Assembly (NCBI GenBank): GCA_020137815.1
Contig: CM035360.1
Coordinates: 129,001 to 193,000 of the forward strand
DNA: 64,000 bases
Direction of reading: 5' to 3'
Source: Hormiphora californensis
Taxonomy: Eukaryota > Ctenophora > Tentaculata > Cydippida > Pleurobrachiidae
Position numbers and translations under genes: made by a program
Notes under the pieces: generated by a model
Told to the model about the DNA's origin: nothing
Seen by the model: the letters and a program-made list of their open reading frames with translations, nothing else
The model's database searches: none
In this document: positions 45,401-54,852 of the stretch, one piece after another
How the letters are laid out: every line of letters starts with the position of its first letter
Position numbering within the stretch: position 1 is the first letter of the stretch

Positions 45401-46878
45401 ACATGGGGGGGGACATGTTAATTGTTAATAAATCACCTCTTTTTTTCGATTTTGTTAATTAACGTTAATTAACAAAATTAACAAAATTAACAAATGCTAA
45501 AAGACTGTTCTTATTGGTTAATAATACGACTTTAACTGGTTTAATTTTATAGTTTAATGAATTATCTAACACATATATACCCAAACAAGGCCTTTTCCGA
45601 TAACCAAAGTCCGACATACAGGTTTATTGGCTCAAAATCGATAAAATTCCAAAAGTTACAAATATTTCAATTTAGCGTATAAAATCTCACTTTAACGTAA
45701 TTTTTAAATTGGTAATCGATTCTTTGGACGTAATAAGATGATGTACAACGTTTCTGTTGAAAAAAGAAATAAAATTTTCCCAAAATCAATTTTTGGTCAA
45801 GGATTGAAAATTTGCTTCGCTACAAATCCTTGTGTTTTTTTAGAAAAATTGATTTTTGGGATATTTTTCGTTTTAAGGTAAATTCATGAGTCTTATTTAG
45901 TTTTTAGGGTGCGAAAATGTGGATTAGTGTCATTTGACTTCAATTGCGGTTTAGTTTGGCTAGTATTTATTAACATTTACAAAATGGAATAAATCGCTGT
46001 AGAAAAGCCGTAATAGAGGTAGTAGGGGTATGTAAATCGTACAGAATGAACAACTTTGCTCGCAGAACAAGTGTTAAATACTAAAAATACGTGCTAAAGG
46101 GGATTTAGATGACATAAATGGCATTTGTTAACGTTTGTTAACTTTTTGTTAATTTGTTAATAAATCACCTGTTTTCTCGATGTTAATATTAACAAAGTTA
46201 ACAAAATTAACATGTCCCCCCCCCCCAAAACATGTCATGAAAACTGTAACTTTCATAAATATGGAACATTGTAAAGTCGGTCAGAAAGTAGCCAGCATGG
46301 ATTATCCCTCCTCGCATCATGTAAAGTTCAGAACGTAGCACCATTGACGCTCTCAGGAAGCTACCTCTGAATTTACGTGAGCTGAGAGATAGGGAGGAGC
46401 TGGCGGAGTCTGATGAGGAATCTACGTGTGTAAACTGTACGGGGAGAACTGAAGAGGACGCGGTTTTGACCTGGGACTACTGTTCGGTGATATCTATCCA
46501 ATCAATAACGGTGAGGTAGACAAACATACAGAGACCAAGACCAGACCAGATGACTGCCATGGAAATTCAGTTCTGACAGACCCTGCAGTTAGTCAACCCA
46601 TTAACCTTGCCCCGTCTAGAAACTTTGTTCTGTTGCCTGGATCTAGCAGTGGGGATAACTCAGTAAACAGTGATGAGGGCTTGGAGGTCACGTTGGTAGG
46701 AGAGCTGATGACAAATCGTGATAATGGAGACGAAACGTTCACTATGGTTATTCCTAGCAGTGGTACAACTGATAAGGATGATGATGAGCACCTATCTGAT
46801 ACTGAGCCTGTGATTGATGCGGAGAACAGCCCCTATTTTCTGAGGAGGAAACACCCGTTCTATACACACTGTAAATGA
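34000..46878 (+). CDS. INF2/FHDC1-type formin (FH3 end, FH1, FH2, tail)
   Basis: Exons seen: a FH3 segment within the 57 bp array (last copy ends about 36395), 36650-36724, 36922-37980, 38108-38215, 38455-38643, 38804 to about 39006 (duplicate of its edge at 41031-41053), 41673-41826, 43480-43633, 43952-44083, 44634-44794, 45004-45133, and about 46348-46878 (stop). The pre-FH1 part (LFSKVCHLPECQRLITILQN, then LERVSEKAVLN) resembles the end of the INF2 FH3 region. FH1 is a run of APPAPPVPG repeats, the profilin-binding type. FH2 has the lasso Trp (MRLLAWEKIK), GNFINTGG and GFKLALLSKI. The FH2 dimer nucleates and processively elongates actin filaments. The tail is basic, then acidic. Frame breaks of one base occur near 37256, 37648 and 46460, and the phase into 38455 is off by one. 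Exons upstream of the arrays were not found. The family is sure; the INF2 subclass is inference. Confidence 0.85.
37257..37770 (+). repeat. FH1-coding tandem repeat
   Basis: GC-rich units coding GAPRAPPAPPVP-like steps, about 36-45 bp each, form the formin FH1 region. A GGG (where GG keeps frame) near 37648 switches frame within it. The long Gly/Ala ORFs on the other strand are shadows. Confidence 0.85.
39010..40990. repeat. 48 bp minisatellite, array 2 (about 41 units)
   Basis: Same unit as the array at 33.5 kb, more degenerate, with many indels. It is flanked by two similar copies of a formin exon 3' edge: 38979-39010 and 41031-41062, each containing TTCGCAGGAAA and ending in a GGTA donor. 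The right copy gives the consensus FH2 reading (GFAGNAV then GFKL). Confidence 0.95.
41147..41672 (+). repeat. Tandem copies of an FH2 exon 3' splice site
   Basis: About eight copies of a pyrimidine tract plus CAG followed by GTTTCAAGCTAG and often CCCTGCTCTCC, separated by CTAGTTACCAC repeats. They lie directly upstream of the real acceptor at 41672. Each copy has a canonical acceptor and the first 12-22 bases of the exon. Confidence 0.9.
41827..43385 (+). repeat. 42 bp minisatellite made of an FH2 exon end plus donor
   Basis: About 37 copies of a unit equal to the last 37 bases of exon 41673-41826 (coding YKKFNKLGDVAK) plus GTAGG. Every unit repeats the donor GTAGGT and a TAG in the exon frame, so retention would terminate translation. 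Units vary mainly at one or two positions (CTTGGC, CTAGGT, CTGGGC). Confidence 0.95.
43870..43925. repeat. Short CAACACCATAG tandem repeat
   Basis: About five 13 bp units, CAACACCATAGCA-like, just upstream of the acceptor of exon 43952. Confidence 0.8.
44072..44545 (+). repeat. Tandem copies of an FH2 exon 5' splice site
   Basis: The exon end GAGAGTGCAATAACG followed by GTAAGTGAG occurs at the true junction (44083) and eight more times, within a higher-order unit of about 155 bp repeated three times. Three copies carry an extra GACAACG before the donor. All nine retain GTAAGTGAG. Confidence 0.92.
45202..45310 (+). mobile_element. 109 bp hAT-like MITE, copy 2
   Basis: Ends CAGGAACCGACCGAA / TTCGGTCGGTTCCTG; 8 bp target duplication ATTTGTCA at 45194-45201 and 45311-45318. 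Nearly identical to copy 1 and in the same orientation, within a formin intron. Confidence 0.9.
45405..46226. mobile_element. 0.82 kb DNA element with G-run inverted ends
   Basis: Inverted ends of the form G8 then ACATGTTAATT. The flanking 8 bp AAAACATG occurs at 45397-45404 and 46227-46234, consistent with a target duplication. Subterminal TTAATAAATCACCT occurs in direct orientation near both ends, with many GTTAA steps. It is AT-rich with no coding potential. It appears inserted at the end of a 48 bp-minisatellite element. Confidence 0.7.
46227..46346 (-). repeat. Inverted remnant of the 48 bp minisatellite element
   Basis: AAAACATGTCATGAAAACTG and the following TAACTTTCATA are the reverse complement of 41000-41031. 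The next 75 bp match about one and a half minisatellite units in reverse (TCAGAAAGTAGCC). The formin's last acceptor lies at or just after its end. Confidence 0.8.
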
Positions 46879-48497
46879 GGTATTTTTGTTGTAACGAAAA
46901 GGACGTTGCTATGGAAATGATGGACAAATTAACAAGACAGTACATTTTTTATATTCTTGCACGATATTGTATGATTAAAATTATGCTCATATTACTTTTG
47001 TGAGGTGAGGTGAGTTGATGTGTGACCGCAGTGAGGTGAGGTGATGTGAAGTGAGACAGCAGTGAGGTGAAGTGAGCATTGTAAGTAAGTGAAGCAAGCC
47101 ATATATCGATTTCTATTCTTTATTTAGCACGCAAGTATGTGTTATGGTACAACACACATTTTCTTATGATGTGAAATAGCATTCAGTTGAATTTCAACTG
47201 TTGAAAAGCCGTGAGTGATGACTAATCTTGAAACTGGAATGTGTCGATCCTAGACAATGATAGTGCGAGATTCGATACCATACGTCGGTGCCACTGTGTG
47301 CAACTTATCAATGTCTGAAAAGTCTGTTCGAGATACTGAAGATACTGAAGCCATGGCCATGTTGCATTGTGACTTTTTGAGTGAGGTTGTGAAGTGATGT
47401 GGACGGAAACAGTGTTTTTTGGTGAGACTATGATATGTTGAGAATGTTTTGTGGTAGACGATAGAGTATTAGAGAGGCCTGTGCACTTCATGAAGTTTCA
47501 TCCATTTCCCCCAGTACTAGTACTTATCCCCACCCATGTTTTTGTTGTCTACTTGTTGTCTCTGTATCTCATACGTTTGTCCGTTTTAAGATGACCCTGC
47601 TTGTATCACGCTCTAAATGTGTTACTGTTTGTAGGTGATGTTCGGATGTCTGTATGTCTGCAGTACGCAATCAGTTTATTTATGTATGTATGTATGTTTT
47701 ATCTTGGGTTCCTTTTTCTTAGCAGTTCTTGCATGGTCTTCTGTCCCCAACTAAGCTTGTTTCTATAGATGAGGGAAGGGATTTGGTGGGAGAGGACTTG
47801 TGTCCGTCTACTTTAGTCCCTCTGTCACCATATTCCAGACGGATTTCCCTTGATGGAACCTGGCATAGTTGTTTTACTTTTTTCTCTCGCAGTTACGTCT
47901 ATATATTTGTCCATTGTCTAGTGTGAGCAGGAGGTGTAGTTGCCCCTAAGAAGGGGCGATTGTGCACTTCCTGTGCTTGTCGAATTGTTGTTTACCTGTT
48001 TGTCTACCTGTAAGTGTACCTGTTTATTTGTCTCTTCGTTTGTCAGTTTATTCCTTTGTGTGGCTGTTAGTTGTCGTCTGTCGGTTTCCTGTCTATATAC
48101 TTATAAGTTTGTCCGTTTATATTTCTCAGTTTGTCTGTTAGTTATCCGGTTTGTTTGCAAGCTAGCATTCTTTATGTACGTATTCACTTTGTCACTATTG
48201 TTTAACATCACTGTTTTATTGTCATTTTAGTTACATAATTGTTGGTCTCTCATATTCATCATTTTGTCTTCGTCTTATCACCCATATTATTATGATTCTC
48301 TCATGACCATTGGAATATTTCCCCCGTCATTGATCAGCTCATCGTTCATTATAATATTGAGTCCCACATATTCATTTGTGCACCCAATCATTTGATAAGC
48401 CCATTTGACTTTAATCAAGACTGCATTAGCCATATTGACCCCGATACTCATCCTTAGAGAGAGGAGAGAGAGAGAGAGAGAGAGTGAGAGAGAGAGG

Positions 48498-48559
<62 letters not shown>

Positions 48560-49890
48560 CATCTTGGAGAACCCATCTGTAAAGACGAGGAGATTAAAAT
48601 ATTGAGGAATTATATATTTGTTAAATTAAAGGTCCCGAAATCTTGTAAGACACGTGACCGTGATCTTTTCGATGAGCGTGAGAGACCTAGTTAGTAGAGA
48701 GGTCATATTTATACAAGTTTTTGAATTAATAAGGGAGAACACAACAAAAATCTGTTACTATCGTATTCCACCCGCTCTTTGTTCTGTGCCCTAATCTTGT
48801 TCACCAAACAAAAATATCTGTGTTTTCCTCGTACCCAATGGGAGGCGACGGTTCGGTTAAGGGTAGCGTAAAGAAAGGTCCTATTGGTCGGAAGACAGGG
48901 GACACAAGCAGCACTCTGATGTGGCATTAAACCATAAAGAAAGATAGAGATACGGGGAATGACAGGTACGAAATGCCACTTCACCGCGAGAAAGACAGGT
49001 AGATAAAATGATTCTTCGAGACTCTGTCGAGTCTTCTCAATTTCTCATGAACCTACCCTAATGTGAGGTCAGATAATAAGGCAAGATCATGAGAAGTTTC
49101 GGAAAGTTTAGACTTTAGTGGTTTTGTAAAATAATTCTAATGAAATAATTGTGTTTTGTAAAGTAATTCTAATGAAATAATTGTGTTTTGTACTTTTGTA
49201 AGCTAAAAGCACAAATATATTGAACTCTCCCGGCCCAGTATTTACACAATCTGCAGCTAACAAACACGACAAAGATCTGCTATGAATTATTGAACACCTT
49301 GAACCTATAGAAATAGAAATTATGCAACGTGTAAACTGTCTATTGCAGAGTAGAGAGGGCGTGTGACATGTCATGACAAAGTGACTTATTGAGGGACAAC
49401 AACAACGACAGGATGAATATGTTTCTTTTCACAGCTAGAAAGGAATTCAATGTCACACGCATAGCTATCATCATCATGTAGGCGAGGAATTCAATCCAAA
49501 AACAAACTAAATTCCAGGGGGGCAAAGTTGTGCTTGGAAAACAAGAGAGACATTCCTTCTCCATCTGTGTGTTGACAGTTTAACTGTGCTAAACTATAGA
49601 AACACAGCTAGTGAGTGATACCTTCACGTACTATGTAAGAAGAGAAAAAGAAGAAGAATATTCAAATAAAAGTAGAGGAAGACTGGAGAAATACGGTACT
49701 TCCCCAGTCTTCTTCTACCTCAGAGGAGAAGAAAATGAGGTGTTCAGAATTATAGTGAAGTAGTATGAATGGGGATATACTGCACTCTGAAACCCGAGAT
49801 ATCTGTCGATTATTATAGTTAAAGTACATTCAGGCACGTGTAAATGACCAGGTGAGGGAAGATTAGGTCAGCTAGGTGTGAAAGTAGACT
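46879..49890. other. Formin 3' flank, no supported gene
   Basis: It includes GAGGTGA-rich steps at 47.0 kb, a pyrimidine/TTTGTC-rich stretch at 47.9-48.2 kb and a GA microsatellite at 48.46-48.56 kb. No exon pair with matching borders was found. The formin 3' UTR should begin here. Confidence 0.5.
48456..48560. repeat. GA microsatellite
   Basis: A near-pure GA tract with scattered GAGG interruptions. ORFs across it are artefacts. Confidence 0.9.
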
Positions 49891-49957
49891 GAGAGAGAGA
49901 GAGAGAGCTACTAAGGGATCAGAGGTGCTTACTTACTTGATACTTGGTACGGTCTCC

Positions 49958-50800
49958 TCAATCATTCGAGTGGCCGGCTCCAAGTATCCTCGCTCGTAAT
50001 GACGTGAGCTGTCTCCACTCATTTCTGTTCTCTGCAGTGTTAGTAATTGCACGGAGAGACTGGGACTGACCCGTAGCGTCTCGATAATCATTCAGCACAC
50101 AGGAGGACCAGGTTTTACGCGGTCTTCCTCTGGAGCGTCTCCCATGACTAGGCACCCAGTGGTAGAGTTTGTTGGGCACCCTACCCTCAGGCATTCTAAT
50201 CAGGTGTCCAAACCAGCGGAGTCTCCCATTGCCAATGAAATTCGAGATTGGTTCTATCCCCGCCCTCTCCAGTACCTCCCTGTTAGATACTCTCCTAAAC
50301 CACTGTATTCTCAGGATTCTACGCAGGCACCGTTGGTGGAACGCCTCCACCCGGCGATCTTGGACCTGAGTAGTTGTCCAGGCCTCACAACCATAGAGAA
50401 GAACTGTCAGAACAGCAGCTCTGTATATCCTGATCTTGGTACAGGTTCTGATGTTACGGTTGTACCAGATCCTACAAAGCATACTGAATGCACTGTAAGC
50501 CTTCCCTATCCTGATACCAAGCTCCTTGTCGATGGTACCGTCAGAGGACAACGCCGATCCGAGATAGGTAAAACTGGAAACCTGCTCAACCGGATTACCC
50601 TCCACAGAGATGCTGACCGTATCCGCCTCTGAAAATGGGCGCTGGCTAAGACCCTTTGAAAAAGCCACAACTTTGGTCTTCTTCGCATTAATCTTCAGAC
50701 CAGCGTACCCTGCGTATTTTACCAGCAAATCTGTTGACTCCTGGAGCCCTTCCTCAGTATCATCCATTACAGCCATGTCATCAGCATAGTCGAGATCCAT
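49958..50800 (-). pseudogene. LINE reverse transcriptase, C-terminal fragment
   Basis: 280 residues starting just before the YADD catalytic motif and running to the natural stop. Contains the post-catalytic thumb and the GRPRKTW end typical of APE-type LINE proteins. It is out of frame with the upstream fragment. Confidence 0.85.
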
Positions 50801-50891
50801 GATCCATTCCCCACCCTCATCACTCTCAGCGCCGTGAAGAGTGAGACCCCTGGAGTCTTGTTGGACTCAGCAAGCTGAGCCGCCCAGTTAA

Positions 50892-52740
50892 TCACGATGT
50901 TGAAGACTGGTGGACACTGAACCAGCCGGAGAGCTCCCCGTCATGTTTCACTGCACTCATAGTACCGTCAAAGAATGCTCGAATTATCCGGACATACTTC
51001 TCTGGAAGACCATAATGGCGAAATTCGGCCCAGATAAAATCCCTGTTAATACAATCGAATGCTGATTTGAAGTCAATAAAGTTTATATACAACGGTAAAT
51101 TATATTCTATACACTGATGGATGATGGTACGGAGGGAATAAATCTGATCCACACAAGACCGGTTACGTCTGAATCCACACTGATTCTCTCGAAGTGCCAA
51201 TTCAAGACCAGAAGACAACCTGTTCAGCATAATTATCTGGAACAGCTTGGAAGTGGTAGATCGCAGAGTGATGCCCCTATTATTTGAGCACACACTGGCG
51301 TCACCCTTCTTGGGAATCACCGAGATGACACCCTTTAACCACTCCTCCGGGACCTTCTCCTCCCTCCAGACTCCACCAAACAGATCCACAAGGGGGCCAA
51401 CAAGACCGGACGAGCCATACCGTAGCTGTTCGTTCGAGATCCCATCAACGCCAGGACTCTTATGGTTTTTGAGCCTGTTCAGTGCCACTAAAACTTCTCC
51501 ACGAGAAGGCGGAGGATCATCCTCACCAAGATCCTCAAAGCACGGGTCCACCTTCAGACCATCCAGATCCGAGAGCTGTGATGTAGTTACAGGGGGGTTT
51601 AGCAGCTCAGAGAAGTGCTCCGCCCAGCGCTCCCGCTGTTGAACAGGATCAGCGATGAGTTCACCGTTCCTATCACGAACAGCAGTACCGCCGCGTTTCC
51701 TCACACCTGACAGATCTTTCATATGCTGCCAAAGTTCCCTCTGCCGCCCGTGCACCGCAGCATCCTCCAGATCAGACGCCAAACTATCCGCCCACCTTTC
51801 ATCGTCCACCCGTGCTGCTTTCTTGACCAGCTTATTAAGCCTAGAGTACTCAGATCCACCCTCGGGATCATTCTTCTTCAGCTCAGCACGTTGGGCGATG
51901 AGGTCTCGAGTCTCCAGAGACAAGTGCTGCTGACGAATCCGTTTCGGCCGCGCTCCCACGTTTCGGCCGCGCTCCCGCGCTCCCAGGACCTCCAGTGACA
52001 CCTCACCGATTACCTCCTTAAGTTGCCGCCACTGACCCTCCAGACTTTCCTCAGGCTCCAGAGATTCAAACCTGTTCCGGAGAGAGACATTGTATTCCGT
52101 GCGTGTCTCATCACACCCCTTCCTGAGATTCTCTATAGCTGGAACCTCCCTGACCGGTTTCCTACAGTTCTTAGCTGCACTCAGTCGGATCCTAACCTTA
52201 CCCCGAACCAGGTAGTGATCAGACCCGATGTCTGCACTCCTTAGGACCCTAACATCCAACAGAGAACTTCGCCACTTGTTGCCGACACACAGATGGTCTA
52301 TCTGCGTCACAGTGGTACCGTCAGGAGATCTCCAGGTTCCCTTGTGGTGATCCCTATGAGGGAACATCTTCCCACCAATAGACAACTGATGAATCCCACA
52401 CAAATCCTCCAACCGCTCACCGTTGTCATTAGAAACTTGGTGGAGAGATTGCCCGCCACCAACCCTCGCGTTGAAATCCCCGCCCAAGAAGACCACGTCC
52501 TGCCGAGGAAGCCTATCCAAAACCGATGATAACTGGTTGTAGAACTCCTCCTTGACCGCGTCATCCTTATCATTGGTTGGAGCATATGCAACAACAAGGG
52601 AGATATTAACATGTTTGGTGTGCAATCGGGCTGCCATGATGCGCTCAGAGAAGGGACTGTAGGAAATTAAGGACTTCTTGACAGATTTTGATAACACCAA
52701 CCCAACACCTTGCCGCCTCAAACCATCTGCCCTGCCAGAG
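50892..52740 (-). pseudogene. LINE endonuclease plus RT N-terminal fragment
   Basis: Holds the endonuclease C-terminal half, a linker and RT fingers/palm up to SGWFSVHQ, where the expected GVxQGCxLSP block is absent and a frameshift brings a stop. The first 25 or so residues of the open frame (above 52740) come from a hairpin, not the element. Confidence 0.85.
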
Positions 52741-52802
52741 GTGCAAAGGAGGTATTTCAACATAACATGTATACAGGTTATGTTGAAATACCTCCTTTGC
52801 AC
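52741..52802. repeat. Perfect 26 bp inverted repeat at the LINE 5' junction
   Basis: 52741-52766 and 52777-52802 are exact reverse complements with a 10 bp loop (ATGTATACAG). The LINE coding similarity stops at its inner edge. Confidence 0.9.
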
Positions 52803-54850
52803 ATGTAACCACAATTAGGATCTCAGGGGCTGAGATGATGGGTTTGCCTAAGCCTTAGGTCCTAAGGGTGCCTAACCGTATCCAACGGGCTAAAGGCCAG
52901 CTGTGGATGGTCAATTCAATGAATACAACCACATAAGGGTCAGCTGAGATCGGAGCTATGGATCTCTTTCCTAGAAACCACTACTGCACACATGTTGAGT
53001 ACCCCATACTCAACAACTGCACACGTGTGTTTATCCCGTGAATATATGATCATATTAGACCATGTACCATCGCACGTATATCCAGAGTAGTGCTGACCTC
53101 TTGATGGGATTAGAACATGTGTACTATAACACGTGGCCGTGAGAGATTAATAAAACCACGTCTAGCCACATCTAGATCACAAGGTAGATACCACTGTCCT
53201 ATCCGGGATATATTCTCCTGCATTTGATGAGATGGTAATTCATAACTAGTTAGGGTCTAGAACTCAACATGTTAGGGTGTTTCCCTTCGAGGAAAGGTAA
53301 GGTCTAGAACTTAACTATTTTAAGATAATATATATGAAGCACGGAGCTTGTTAGGAAAGGTTGGGCTGTATAGACTATCACTGCAGGGACATAAAATATC
53401 ATTGCATGTGTAGGTATCACTCTGTAATTTCGGTGTGATTGAAAGTGATATATACCTTGTCCCCATAGAGAATCTGAAAGGGTCTAGAAAACTGAGAGAT
53501 ATACTTTCTGGCGCCACCACGGCCTGATCTTGTCCTGCACGACCATAATATCATGGAACTTAACTTAATATTGTTAACAAGTCTGTCATGCATATCTCCA
53601 AAGTGATAATCATGTGATAATCATGTGATAATCATGTGATAATCATATGATAATCAACCAAGAATTGTTTGGTGATGAAATTACCCCACCACGAAAGCTC
53701 ATGCAATTATAGGGGTGACCAACCAAGAAGTTGAGTTGTTAACTAAAATCCCGTCATTTCTCTCACCTCTCCGGATCAAGACGGCGTATAACAACTTAGC
53801 TTTATTGCATTCTCACCTCTCTCCCCGGACCAGGTCGGCATCCTTCTCAACTATATTGCATGAGCTAATTTCATTCCGGATAGAGCTAGACCTTTATCCA
53901 TTTCTTGTTTGTTATTTAGCACGCATGGCCAGAGCATGTGAAGAAAGAGGGGGAGTGAACGTTAAGGGCCGAAAGGACGGTAGCTACCCGTCTGAAATAC
54001 TGGTCCCTGATTGGCTGATAACCAGTCACGTGACCTTAATAACGAGTTCTGATTGGTTGTTTACTTGTTTCGGTCGGTTCCTGGAGTGAACGTTAAGGGC
54101 CGAAAGGACGGTAACTACCCGTCTGGAGAAATTGTTATCATTCGATCAATATCAGAGAGATATAAAAAGACATAATTCAGCTCCTAGCATATAGTTAGAG
54201 AGAGAGAGACTTCACATTCGAAGAGCAATCACAGTCATTATGTAGACGGTTAGGTCTCGGAATAACAAATCTTCACACCCAGCCAGAATATCTGCATGAT
54301 AATCTGGCTGGCATCACGCCAACCCTTACGCCAGAGCTTCGCTCAGAAGACCTCTTGCGAGAGGAGTGAGGCAGATGATAAATGAAACAAGTATTCCTCA
54401 TCACATTACGCTCCCTACTCATTGCAGCTCCCACTACCAATATATCCATTTCTTTTGATCGGGGGGCCTGTATCAACTATTCAACTAAATTGATATTGTA
54501 TATCAACTAAATTGATGTATTGTATTGCATGATGGATGATCCCAAGAGACATATCTCTTTCACATGCATTATACTTCCCGCGAATACTCAATTACTTTGT
54601 GACACACATATTATTGTGATGCCTCACATTCATTCTAGCTAAAAGAATCGGAACGAGAAGAATGATTCTGCCAATAAAAACTGGAATATCAGAAACAAGG
54701 ATAAAAACATTAACAGAAACAGTCGTAACAGAAACAGTAACAGAAAACTGCCTATAAACAGGACATGGTTTCACATTTCAAAATGACAAACCCAGTCTGT
54801 AAACACGTTATATCAACAGACAAACAGACAGACAAACACACGTGGTACGT
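52803..54850. other. No supported gene
   Basis: Contains four direct TGATAATCATG steps at about 53600-53650 and hAT-like MITE copy 3. Nothing with coherent exon borders was found. Confidence 0.45.
53995..54083 (+). mobile_element. hAT-like MITE, copy 3 (end-truncated)
   Basis: The left TIR and next bases (about 20 bp) are missing: it begins at AAATACTGGTCCC and ends at the intact TTCGGTCGGTTCCTG. It is flanked by 43 bp direct repeats at 53952-53994 and 54083-54125 with one mismatch (GGTAGCTACC / GGTAACTACC). Confidence 0.85.
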
Positions 54851-54852
54851 AC

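Larger units (their letters stand above)
49925..52740 (-). mobile_element. Truncated non-LTR retrotransposon (LINE, probably RTE/CR1-like)
   Basis: Read on the minus strand, the element encodes the C-terminal half of an exonuclease-endonuclease-phosphatase domain (GGDFNARVG; SDHYLVRGKV), a reverse transcriptase (EWLKGVISVIPKKGD; ENQCGFRRNRSCVDQ; FIDFKSAFDCINRDF; catalytic YADD), and a C-terminal GCEAWTTT / GRLRWFGHLIRM region. It is dead: the endonuclease start is missing, reading stops at about 50900 and resumes in another frame at about 50860-50800. The 3' side abuts a short GA tract (CT in element sense) at 49891-49906, possibly its tail. Confidence 0.9.

Noticed and set aside
51247-52612. 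Plus-strand ORFs of 70-130 residues opposite the LINE
   Set aside because: Shadows of the minus-strand endonuclease/RT frame.
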